DNA from: Cristatella mucedo
Taxonomy: Eukaryota > Bryozoa > Phylactolaemata > Cristatellidae
Length of the DNA: 64,000 nt
Assembly (NCBI GenBank): GCA_009760855.2
Contig: WPIO01000060.1
Location: 2,290,001 to 2,354,000, forward strand
Reading direction: 5' to 3'
Positions 54,530 through 63,678 of the stretch are shown here, piece by piece. Within the stretch, counting starts at the first letter, position 1; the number at the start of each line of letters is the position of its first letter. A model generated the notes under the pieces. That model was not told the origin of the DNA, made no database searches, and was given only the letters and a program-made list of their open reading frames with translations. The position numbers and the translations under genes are program-made.

Positions 54530-55758
54530 GGACAAAGATCCTCCGAGGTACCTTTGAAATATGGGCTACCTCAGGGCTCCGTGCTAGGTCCGGTTCTGTT
54601 CACGGTTTATACTCTCCCTCCAGCTGATGTGATTGTCAAGCACAATCTAGGCTTTCTCTTCTATGCGGATGACACTCAGTTGTAACTTTGCTTTGATCCC
54701 TCCCAGCTTTCGAGCACCTCAAACTCTCTCAACTCACTTGCTGCATGTATTAATGACAGCTGCACATGGATGGCAGCAAATTTTTGTAAAACTAAATGAT
54801 GATAAAACTAACTTAATAGTTATGGGCAAACCCAGAGTAATTCAGAAATTGGAAAGGCTGACGCTCAAAATTGGTTCTGCCAGCATATTCTCCTGTTGAA
54901 TCGGCTCGAAATCTAGGTGTCATATTCCAAAGCGACCTGTCGTTAGACGACCACATCAGCCACAGCTCCACAATCAAGTCTGCCTACTTTCTGCTACATA
55001 ACATTGCTAAACTTCGGGCTTGTTTAGATACGGATACTGCGTCTAAGTTGGTCCATGCATTTGTGGCATCCCTTCTTGACTTCTGTAACTCACTGCTTGC
55101 TGGTCTACTAGCATGTGCAATCAGGCGATTAGAGCTGGTGCAAAATTCCGCAGCTAGGCTTGTCTGTAGTGAACGTCGCAGCTGCTACATCACACCACTT
55201 CAAGCTGACCTGCACTGGCTACCAGTCAAGCCACGTATCGACTTCAAGGTTTTGTCGTTCAATTTTAGGTCACTTCATTCCTTGGCTCCAGCCTACCTAT
55301 CAGATCTACTCCCCCACCAAGCCAAGCATCGTACCACCTGCTTCTCGGAATCCAACAGTTTACCAATACCTCGTACAAACCTCCAATTTTTTGGAGACCG
55401 TGCATTTCGTTCGTATGCTCCCAAAGCCTGGAACTTCCTTCCAACTTGCGTCACAACATCCCCTGACCTGACCACATTTAAAAGGAACTTAACAACACTC
55501 CTATTTAGGACAGCATTTAGTGGGTCCCTGTGATTCGTCCTTCATGTGCTTATGCGTATTGACACTGTGCATGTTGCCACTAACCACATTTGTATGCTGA
55601 CCCTGTGCATGTCACCCCTAACTATGTTATTCATGTTTATCAAGCATGATATTACTCACCATTCAATCATGCTTCCCTTTGCAGCAAACTTAAAGCGCCT
55701 AGAAGGAAATTAAGTTCTCTAAGGGCGCTTTATCAAGTGCATTGTTATTATTATTATT
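54530..55758 (+). mobile_element. LINE-A copy, the longest by domain content
   Basis: Includes the palm motif [20 protein letters not shown], the catalytic [10 protein letters not shown] followed at once by a stop (TAA for Tyr), then, after frameshifts, FVKLNDDKTNLIVMGKPRV. A 220-codon frame runs from 54871: ARNLGVIFQSDLSLDDHI, LDFCNSLLAGLLACAIRR and YAPKAWNFLPTCVTTSPD to LFRTAFSGSL. The tail ends at 55758. The fingers and endonuclease are absent. Confidence 0.94.
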
Positions 55759-55774
55759 CCGACTTACTGCACTA

Positions 55775-56012
55775 CATCACCTGACTTTTCACAGCATCTA
55801 GTGGGCCCTTACGATTTGTCCTTTATGTGCTTATTCTTGCTGAGACTGTGCATGCTGCCAATACCCATATTTGCAAGCTGGCCCGTGCATGTCATCCCTA
55901 ACCACGTGATGATTGTCGTCATCTTATTTTACTGCAAATGTAAAGTGCCTAGAAGGAGATTGAGTCCTCTGAGGGTGCTATATTAACTGTATCACTATTA
56001 TTTTTATTATAG
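55775..56012 (+). mobile_element. LINE-A 3' tail, second copy in tandem
   Basis: CATCTAGTGGGCCCTTACG, CTGTGCATGCTGCCAATACC, AGAAGGAGATTGAGTCCTCT and a TTATTT terminus. It directly follows the preceding copy's tail, so LINE-A inserted into or next to an existing A/T-rich tail. Confidence 0.85.
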
Positions 56013-57389
56013 TAAGCCTAAGATTTTGGCTAGCAAAAACATTTGCCTTGAATTTGGTTCGAGGCTAGCACCATAAACGCTGGGCCAAGCCAAAATCGGA
56101 GGCAGAGGTACGTGCACGGCAGATGCAAAAGCCGGCAGGTAACGTGGGAGGCTACTGCTGCTACCTCGGGATAAGTGGAAGTAGAGTTCAACAATGAATG
56201 CAAAGTGGCCAAGCAGTAGAATCAAGTAGCTCCAACTATAAGTGATTTGCATACCACCATAAGAGAGCCTCATCTGTATCAAGGCACTATACCACCTGCT
56301 GCAACAGAATTAACTCAACGGTCTTTAAATTCACACTATCATGTCTAAACAATCGAGGAAAAGTAAAAATTATCACGCAGAGGCCAACATACTACTTGCA
56401 CACAAGAAGCGCGGGCCGTAGGTCAGTGTGATGGTCTCATTACATGCATTTTATCACACATAAGTGAGGAGATAAAGCACACGGAAACAAAAGAGAAGTT
56501 CTCTCAGACTGTTACCATAAAAAGTGGTTTCCCAAGATGACAGGAGCGATTTCCAGACTCACATAGGATCTGAGGTCACCGGGCAATCACCAAAGATTTC
56601 AAATAAGAAGGCAGGAGATCGGAAGCCGGCGGTTAGCTTTTGTTCGTGGCAGCCAGATAGGGTGATAACTTAGGGCGATGGGAGCACCACTGAAAGTGAG
56701 GGATATGCCGCTGATGGTGAGGGCCTGGTGCCTCGTCGTTTCGTTAACCAATCGCTTTAAGGATAGATTTCTATAGCACACTACCAGCGAAGGAACTTGG
56801 CTTATTATAGTCGGCCCTATGAGGACGACCAAGCAAATTTACACTCTGGGCTTGATCAGAATCGTGAGCGACAAGTGCGCATAGTAATCGAGCTTTATTT
56901 CTGAAATTGCAATACCATTCACAGGTATTCTGGCAAAGCCTGGCCTCGTAGAGAACAATAAAAAAGAGAAATTGAGCCGAACCAGCAACTGCATCGGCTG
57001 CATCATCTGTATCAGCAGCGGCAGAACAGTAACACATTAAAGCTGCAGCTCGCGGCACGTTGGACTTGCGGCCCTTGCGACTAATTAATGGAGCCTCGCC
57101 ATGCATTAACCTCTTGTGAGCAGCACTTGTCATGTCAGTCACGTGCACGCCGAGAACTGTCACCCGTGGTCACGACGAGAACTGTCACCCGTGGTCACGA
57201 TGTCGACTGTTGGATGCCCTGCAAAGTGTCCCTGACTCATCAGCCTTGCTGGCCAAGCTCGGGTTGACACGAATGCGGCAGACATGAGCCTAGTCCTGTA
57301 CGGCAATAGTGGCTGCTGCATCAGGTCGCAGGTCCCTGAAGTCTCAGGACCCCGACATACTTAAGCCGGTGCTGCTTCCAGATGCTGTG
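56013..57389. other. No gene assigned; 27-bp tandem duplication near 57150
   Basis: A minus-strand frame (57163-56771, 130 codons) is open but unrecognised. GAGAACTGTCACCCGTGGTC followed by ACGA is present twice in tandem at about 57150-57202. This is the 3' flank of the zinc-finger gene. Confidence 0.4.
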
Positions 57390-57480
57390 GTCGTTGAACC
57401 GTACATCACAACTCGTCACATGTGTGCGACCTCTCGCCTGTGTGCAGGCACTTGCGATCGGTTCCTCGTGCTGCCCTGCT
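57390..57480 (-). pseudogene. Decayed seventh C2H2 finger
   Basis: On the minus strand one frame reads HTGERSHTCDEL and the next CDVRFNDHSIWKQHRLK: the two halves of a C2H2 finger split by a frameshift, downstream of the zinc-finger gene's stop codon. This suggests the ancestral array was longer. Confidence 0.6.
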
Positions 57481-57619
57481 TCGGAAACTTGCATGGTGGG
57501 TGTGCATCTAATCACACACATCTGCACAGCTCGCTCACGTGATGGAGAGTGCGAATCCTCAGGCTGCCTGAGCTGCTGCTCTGCTGGCCGCGGACACACG
57601 CGTGTCGCACGCACGCCTC

Positions 57620-58168
57620 TCATTCCCCTCTAGGGTGTGTATAAGCATGTCTCCTCAGACTGCTGTGCAACTTGAAGCGCTTGCCACACTGTTTGCAGGC
57701 GAGTGGCCTCTCCGCCGAATGCAAGCGCTGATGCTTCTTAAGGTTGCTACTGTCACTGAAACTCAATCCGCAGTGGTCGCAGATGTACGGCCGCTCACCC
57801 GTGTGCTGGCGTGCATGGACCTTCAGGTTGATGAGCGTGGTAAAGCGTTTCCCGCACTGGTCGCACGCATGTGGCCGCTCGCCCGTGTGCGTTCGCTGGT
57901 GCCGCCTCATGTTGCTACTGTCGTTGAACGTCAATCCGCACAGGTCGCAGGCGTATGGCCGCTCGCCCGTGTGCCGGCGTGTGTGCACTCTCAGGCTTTT
58001 GAGCTCCGTGAAGCGCACGCCGCACGTGTCGCATTTGTGCCGCCTCTCCCCTCCAGCGTGTGTAGAAGAGTGTCTCAACAAGCTGCTGGGATACTTGAAG
58101 TGTTTCGTGCACTGGTCGCAGGCAAGTGGTGGGGTGCAGGGTGCACCGTGCACAGGGACTGGGCACAT
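57620..58168 (-). CDS. C2H2 zinc-finger protein, six fingers
   Basis: A nuclear DNA-binding protein by family; target unknown. The 182 residues hold six Cys2-His2 fingers at about 17-37, 46-66, 74-94, 102-122, 130-150 and 158-178, each of the form CxxC-12-HxxxH, joined by TGERP(Y/H)-type linkers characteristic of Kruppel-type proteins. Fingers 3 and 5 share F(N/S)DSSN, and fingers 2, 4 and 6 differ from them, so the array probably grew by duplication of a two-finger unit. No KRAB, BTB or SCAN domain is visible. The ATG at 58168 has A at -3. An in-frame TAG 18 bases upstream (CTAG/GAC) could also be a splice acceptor, so an upstream exon is possible. The frame ends PRGE and TGA. A decayed finger lies 150 bp downstream. 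Confidence 0.85.
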   Translation of the reverse strand: MCPVPVHGAPCTPPLACDQCTKHFKYPSSLLRHSSTHAGGERRHKCDTCGVRFTELKSLRVHTRRHTGERPYACDLCGLTFNDSSNMRRHQRTHTGERPHACDQCGKRFTTLINLKVHARQHTGERPYICDHCGLSFSDSSNLKKHQRLHSAERPLACKQCGKRFKLHSSLRRHAYTHPRGE

Positions 58169-58326
58169 TGTCAGCTCGACGACGTCCTAGCACTGCTGCA
58201 TGCACGGTTGGCACGCCTGCAGCTACCACTGGCTCTGAGGTGTGGCGGCTGCAATCACGAAGAGCCGTGTATAGTACAGCAGTAACGGTGGCGGCAGTGG
58301 CAGCAGAAACAGTATAAGGGTTGTTT

Positions 58327-58712
58327 AATAATAATAATAATATTGCACTTGATAAAGCACCCTCAGAGAACTTGATCTCTTTCTAGGCGCTTTACATCTG
58401 CTGCAAAGTGATATGCAATTGAATAGTAAGCAAAATCATGCTTGAAAAACAAACAAAATGAATAATATGGTTAGGGGTGACATGCACAGGGTCAGCATGC
58501 AAATGTGGTTGGTCGCAGCATGCACAGTGTCAGCACGAATAAGCACGTGAAGGACGAATCACAGGGACCCACTAAATGCTGTCCTAAATAGGTGCGTTTT
58601 TAAGTTTCTTTTAAATGTGGTCAGGTCATGGGATGTTCTGACGCAGGTCGGGAGGGAGTTCCAGGCTTTGGGAGCATACGAGCTGAATGCACGGTCTCCA
58701 AAGGATTTAAGA
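58327..58712 (-). mobile_element. LINE-A 3' region
   Basis: On the minus strand: the FGDRAFSSYAPKAWNSLP and DLTTFKRN coding end, the 3' untranslated region and tail, ending TAATAATAATAATATT at 58327. It is close to the consensus seen in other copies. Confidence 0.9.
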
Positions 58713-58792
58713 GTTTGTTTAATAGAAGCTTCTAGTGTGACAATGGAAGCAACAGCAGAGGAACTCCAGCAAGTACACCTATTAAAAGCAAC

Positions 58793-58858
58793 GTTAATAA
58801 TAAATCATTTGCATAGTACCCGAAGAAAACTTAAGTCTATAAGAGTTCTATAATATGC
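58793..58858 (-). mobile_element. LINE-A tail remnant
   Basis: On the minus strand: AGACTTAAGTTTTCTTCGGG, then TACTATGCAAATGATTTATT. Confidence 0.5.
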
Positions 58859-59015
58859 TTCTCACTTTCTCTTTGTTGCGTGAGATGAAGTCTGTTGGCT
58901 ACCGAATGCGTACCGATAGCCACTTGGCTTTGAGTGCGCTATACAAACCATTCCTGCACAATACACACAGCTTTTGGGGCTTTGTGGAACAACACATGGA
59001 GATACATTACTTGAC
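58859..59015 (+). mobile_element. LINE-B 3' end
   Basis: CTCACTTTCTCTTTGTTGCG, TGAAGTCTGTTGGCTACCGA, GAGTGCGCTATACAAA and GGAGATACATTACTTGACAT match the LINE-B end at 51890-52050. Confidence 0.82.
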
Positions 59016-59139
59016 ATTATAGTCATTTGAACGATGAGCAAGAACCAAGCTTTAATGGCACGCACAGTATCATGATCGGACGAGCATTCAAAATCGAACA
59101 ACTATCATGCTTAAAGAAAGCAAGAAAATTCTAGATGAA

Positions 59140-59300
59140 TAAATAGCCTCTTTTTGTATAGCGACAAAAGAGCCTTAAAGAATATCACTACCTCTTGCAA
59201 GAGCAATAAAGTTTCGCCTACCACAGGACTAGAACCCGTGGCCTCGGGACGGAGATCGTGAAGAGCAACCGCCTTAGCTAGTGGGCAATCACGGCTTACC
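59140..59300 (-). mobile_element. SINE-2 copy
   Basis: On the minus strand: GCCGTGATTGCCCACTAGC, CGGTTGCTCTTCACGATC, an eroded B-box, the hairpin segment TTGCTCTTGCAAGAGG, and CTTTTGTCGCTATACAAAAA. Confidence 0.82.
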
Positions 59301-59516
59301 AGGCTAGCAGGCAGGCTCACGTACACACAATAAAACTTATGGCCATCGGCTAGTAGGACCTCTGGCTGCTAACATGCACGGGATGTGGCATTGGTAAGCA
59401 TTCAAAGCAGCATTTGCATAGACTTCTACCGTAAAAAGGCAAAGTTCTGAGCCGTTCGGTAGAGCTTTGCAGTTCACGATTGGAAGTAAGACTTTCAACA
59501 ACAGTATTATTAGTCC

Positions 59517-59685
59517 GTGATGGCACACTTGCTAAGTTGGTTGCTTTTCACGACCTCGGTCCCGAAGTCGTGAGTTCAAATCCTGTTATGGGTAATCCTT
59601 TATTACCACTGCAACCGGTGGTAATAGCTGTAAAGGCTCTTTGTCGCTACACAAAAGAGACGGTTAAATCGGCTAGTGTTTTTTG
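59517..59685 (+). mobile_element. SINE-2 copy
   Basis: CCGTGATGGCACACTTGCTA, GTTGCTTTTCACGACCTCGG, B-box GAGTTCAAATCC, hairpin TTTATTACCACTGCAACCGG/TGGTAATAG, end TTTGTCGCTACACAAAAGAG. Confidence 0.86.
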
Positions 59686-60481
59686 TCACGGTTCAGGAAG
59701 CACCATTTCCAGACAGTACTCCCCTGGACCCAGAGAGCAAGTCTTTTTTTGCTTAGATGTGCTTTGGATGTGCACCTGCGCACGACTAAAGGATTTATAG
59801 TAGCTATAGGGCTTACTAACTGGTAGCGCTGTGCCTCGATGTTTTCACTAGTATGCTAGCTATACCATGATACCCGTCTACTCGATACAGCGGGTATCGC
59901 AACCCATTGGGTAATGATTCTATTGCAGAGAGTGGTAAAGCGCTTGTCTAGTCTTCTAATGGGAGGTACGCTTAGCATCAAAGGTAGCACAATCGTGAAG
60001 AATACCTAACTATTGCTAAGTAATCCCGGTTAACAGTTCCACTAAGACGGTTCCAGACTCGGGTAAAGCCGAAACCGCAAATATAATCAGCCTTTCATAC
60101 GTAAAGCCTTGTCACTATTTAAAACAGCCCGCGTTTACCAATTCTAAACACATTACGACACACGCGGAGTTCAGAACGCACCACACGAGCTCCTCGATAC
60201 GTGGCCAGAGCTGAGTGCAGCAGCATTTGAAGCAGCTGCCCATACGAATGCCTGCCTACGCATGCCGCTAAATTTTAATGCAGTAGGATTCTCAGCAAGA
60301 AAATTAAGCTAAGAATCACGCAAGCCAGCAATCCCAATAACTTACAGACAGAGCAGCTTGGCACATCGGTGCAACCCACGTGCGTCAAGAACTGGCAGCT
60401 TTTGGCATTGTAGCGCCACATTGCAACCGCCATAGATATAGATTCTAAGTGCTGGTCCACCCGTCGTGGTTAGATTTGGTT
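59686..60481. other. No gene recognised
   Basis: Short frames only. No motif or RNA gene identified. Confidence 0.45.
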
Positions 60482-62143
60482 CAGCCGACTCATCCTGAAA
60501 GAATACGCTCGGGCCGGCAATAGGTATTCTCATATGCGGAGTAATTCTCTAAGCAGAGTGAGACTAATATTAATTGATCAAATAGCATAGTCACTGTTTG
60601 TTTTGGTGATTTTCCACCAGTTGGTTGAGTACCAGCGACAGCTACAGTGACAGAGGGCGCCACCTGACATGATCTGCAGCAGCTCTTTCACCACGAATCT
60701 TCGTAAAAGTAATATTATGCCGAACTTTAATATGCCTTAGCAAGCCATTTGTCGGAAATATAATGACGTACAGCCAAGCGTCGCAGCTAGCTGCAGCGCC
60801 TTCTTCATCATTAACAGGTCACTGATCGCAAGGTTTTCCTGCTGAGTTTCATAAAACCATTCCATCAGTGCACCAGGAACTTTTTCTTTAGGACTTTCAA
60901 GTTTTCTTTTTCGGCTCAAATTTCCGTAGATTAGCTCTTCATGGCAAATCTCATTTTTGCCTTCGTTATTTTGGAGATAGTTGACTGACTCGCGTTGAAC
61001 TCCACAGCAACACGAGGTTGCTTTTTCGATTTCAACGTCTCCGATACTTGCAGCTTTTTCTAAATTGTAAGCGTATTTCTTTTCGACGTTGTAGCCATGG
61101 CTACTGATATGCAGTGTATTTACCCATAAATGAAAAGCAAACTGACGGCAATATACTGTAGCAAACGGCACGAACGAAAAAAAGTATTTTGACGCACGGT
61201 AACGCACCTATAATATAGTAGCACACACACAGGATTAACTCAAACGTGCATAAACATCCAATAAATATCCTCCTCCCTCTCCTCGTTTTTCCGCTCTCCT
61301 CCTCTTTCAACTCCTCCACCTCCGCCTCACCTTCCCCACGTCCTCCTCCCCCTCTTCTTTCCTTCCTCCTCCCCCCTCTTCCTTCCCCCCTCTTCCTTCC
61401 CTCCTCCTCCTCCTCGGCGTTCTCCTTCTCCTCCTCCTGCTCCTCAACGTCCTGCTCGTCCTCAAATGCATTCCAAGCATACTTGCTGACAACTAAAGGC
61501 ACACGTGGGGATTGTTGGGGGACGATAATAAATGCCGCACGGCACATCGCATCTTTGCCGTTTGAACGGTAAAGAGATTTTAGCAAAACTATGACGAGTT
61601 TATGGCGAAATTGCTACGAATAAACAGCTGGGGAAGCTGAGATTGGCACCATGCTCGCAAGATCATGTATAGCGCTTCGAGGTGCCGATAACTTACCAGC
61701 CAGCCAGCAAACGATGCGTTGACCCCAGCCCAGACGCCACGTAAGGTCGCTGTCAGAGAGTTGCTTACTGGTGCGGGAACGGCTGGCGTAGGCGTTGAAC
61801 AGGTGACCTCCTTTTACCCGAAGTAGCCCAATACCGACGTGACGCTCGTAGCCCTTTTGACGGACAAGGGAGGGCGGGGTGGGCGGAGCCACTTATTCCA
61901 AAAGCCTTGGAAAATTCTGCACAAGGATACGCTGTAAATATGCACTGAAGCAGAGTGCAAATTGCAAGCCAGTCTCAACTTCCATTCTTATATGCGGATT
62001 AATCTTATAGCCAATATTCATTTAGGCGGAGTTTCCAAAGCTTCAAATTTGCAGAAAAATCTGGGACGCAAAAATGCTATTCTTATAAGCGGAGTATTTT
62101 TTTATATCCGATACTCTTACATTCGGAGTCGACCATACAGTAT
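60482..62143 (-). mobile_element. pogo/jerky-like DNA transposon with decayed transposase
   Basis: The minus-strand frame starting near 61120 reads KKYAYNLEKAASIGDVEIEK, LSRKRKLESPKEKVPGALME, WFYETQQENLAISDLLMMKK, ALQLAATLG, matching the paired helix-turn-helix DNA-binding half of Tigger/jerky/CENP-B-type transposases. In the next frame FKVRHNITFTKIRGERAAAD continues it. The DDE core is missing. The right end (inverted) is GGTCGACTCCGAATGTAAGA and the left end is CAGCCGACTCATCCTGAAAG; both derive from the GTCGACTCCGCTTATAAGAA type of terminus seen in the MITE at 22978-23152, which links the three. The leader contains a long polypyrimidine tract and unassigned sequence (61490-61900). Terminal TA duplications are eroded. 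Confidence 0.75.
61259..61464. repeat. Polypyrimidine (TCC/CTT)n tract
   Basis: About 205 bp of almost pure C/T on the plus strand. The Glu/Arg-rich minus-strand frame across it is a product of the repeat. Confidence 0.92.
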
Positions 62144-62149
62144 AGCTTC

Positions 62150-62250
62150 TTTTTAAAGGTTCTCAAGTCTGCAGAGAGAGTTCTAAGCTTTGGGAATATT
62201 TAAGCAATCAAAGCAGGGTCCCCATAGGATTTGAGATGGGTGAGGATCAC
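62150..62250 (-). mobile_element. LINE-A C-terminal scrap
   Basis: On the minus strand: KSYGDPALIA, stop, IFPKLRTLSADLRTFKKK, aligning to KSFGDRAFSSYAPxAWNSLP...DLTTFKRN. It directly abuts the right end of the pogo-like element. Confidence 0.7.
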
Positions 62251-62944
62251 AGCAAAATAACTGCAGTGATTAGTTAAAAAAAGGATGTGCGGGGCACCCT
62301 AGGTGTGTAACCGAATTCCAGGGGTCAAAGGCTAGTTCCCGCCAAACCCCGCCATACTCCGGCCACGCTGCCGCTCGCCATGCTGCCGAGCTAGGGTAAG
62401 ACGAGGGGCAGTCAGGTTACACCTCTTTATAATAACGCATGCGCCAACAACAACAGGGGAACTAAACAAGTCTACAGGGAGGGTCCTATACATAGTACAC
62501 TATGGGGGCGCAAGACGACGCAGCAAGCGCGAACAAACGTGCTAGTTGGGGTCAGTCGGCTTCTGCAGTCCTGTCGTTGTACCGACTCCGAATCCAACAG
62601 TACGAGCGTATGCCGTCTAAAACCCGGCTGGCTGAGTAACTGCTTGGCTAGTCCGAGTCGACAACTACCACAGTCGTAAGCTTCCACCGAAAGACGCCAA
62701 CACACGGGGGGGGGGAGTTCACGAACACGCTACACGGGGAACGCGGAATATACAAGTCAACAGCGAGCGAGCTATCCAGCTCCGCTCGGGCCTTGGGTAC
62801 TCGTTCCCTTGCATGCGTGGCAGCATTGCGGGAGCACGCCTGCACGAATCCAGGCGCATAACTCGGCAACACAGGGAGCCTCCAACACCACGACTTACTT
62901 GGCCAACTTCCAGTACCCAAGAGCCCCGGTCACCTCTCGTCACC
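62251..62944. other. Unassigned; inverted words GTGTGTAACC / GGTTACACC
   Basis: GGTGTGTAACC at about 62302 and GGTTACACCT at about 62415 are inverted and 110 bp apart. Such TGTAAC/GTTACA ends occur in some LTRs and MITEs. No coding motif was found. A poly-G run lies at about 62707. Confidence 0.4.
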
Positions 62945-63050
62945 ACACATGCCATAGGTCCGACCCCGGCCTAGCCGGTGACCCTAACCCTCATTATAGC
63001 CGCCCGGCGCCAGCCAACCGAACCCAGCCTGGGTACAGGTGTAAGTAAGC
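62945..63050 (+). repeat. Unclassified interspersed repeat, partner of 48965-49085
   Basis: CATGCCATAGGTCCGACCCC, GGCCTAGCCGGTGACCCTAA and CCAACCGAACCCAGCCTGGG line up in order with the minus strand at about 49 kb, at roughly 75% identity by eye. Confidence 0.6.
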
Positions 63051-63124
63051 CTAGAACTTACTTCCGAATGACGTCCGGGCATCCCTCTACTTGATATTAT
63101 TTAAAATGAAGTTAAGCAGGATCG

Positions 63125-63195
63125 GTGATAGCCGAGGAAGCGAGGTGATGTTCGCTTTTCGCGACCAAGTTCTTGAGTTCGAATTGTGCAGGGTA
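63125..63195 (+). mobile_element. SINE-2-like tRNA head remnant
   Basis: GGTGATAGCCGAGGAAGCGA, TTCGCTTTTCGCGACC, then GAGTTCGAATT as B-box. It lines up with the SINE-2 head, but the hairpin and tail are absent; the sequence passes directly into the inverted-repeat segment. Confidence 0.55.
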
Positions 63196-63374
63196 GTAGA
63201 TGTAAAATGAATGACATGGAGCCCCGGGCTTATCGATCGACGTCATCAGTTAAATAAATCATCCTCAAATAAGCAATCTCGCTAATGCTCGATCGTTTAT
63301 CTTCATTTGATTAATTTAATTGATGCCATCAATCTCGAGACTCACTTCTCCATGTCATTCATTTTACATCTACT
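63195..63374. repeat. Perfect 27-bp inverted repeat with 126-bp spacer
   Basis: Positions 63195-63221 (AGTAGATGTAAAATGAATGA...) are the exact reverse complement of 63348-63374. Spacer composition shifts from mixed to AT-rich. The repeat sits at the boundary between host-like sequence and the AT-rich coding segment. It could be a terminal repeat of an inserted element, a hairpin, or a fold-back assembly artefact. Confidence 0.92.
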
Positions 63375-63429
63375 CATTGACGTTTCGATAATTATTTTTC
63401 AAATAAATACAATTTTTCTATCTTTACAT

Positions 63430-63651
63430 ATGGATCAAAACATAGATTACTTCATGCGACGGGAGGGTAAACAATTTAGCGATCATGCAAGATGTACTAG
63501 AGAAGAAGTAAAAAATCGTACAGGTCTTCTTCCAAAATATCCGTTCTCAAAAGACAGTGCAGATGCATTGATTGCAATTTTACGATCACCAACAACTATA
63601 AAACTAGATAATCCTATTGCTAAGAAAACTGTTAAGCCTACAAGTGGATAA
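63430..63651 (+). CDS. AT-rich open frame, unrecognised protein
   Basis: An ATG at 63430 opens 73 codons: MDQNIDYFMRREGKQFSDHA, then KNRTGLLPKYPFSKDSADAL and IKLDNPIAKKTVKPTSG. The frame is open upstream to about 63307 without a clear start. The product is basic and soluble, with no signal peptide or transmembrane segment. Codons are strongly A/T-ending, the opposite of the innexin and secreted-protein exons. I recognise no family. The next open frame starts 28 bases after the stop in another frame, so the two may be adjacent compact genes or one gene split by a frameshift. Confidence 0.45.
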   Translation: MDQNIDYFMRREGKQFSDHARCTREEVKNRTGLLPKYPFSKDSADALIAILRSPTTIKLDNPIAKKTVKPTSG

Positions 63652-63678
63652 TCCTTCAATAAATAGTCCAGAAGGTTA

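Noticed and set aside
61101-61586. 161-codon Glu-rich minus-strand frame
   Set aside because: It is produced by the polypyrimidine tract inside the pogo-like element. Only the DNA-binding segment in the neighbouring frame is supported.
62975-62995. Telomeric repeat (ACCCTAACCCT)
   Set aside because: Fewer than two units. A chance match within a dispersed repeat.
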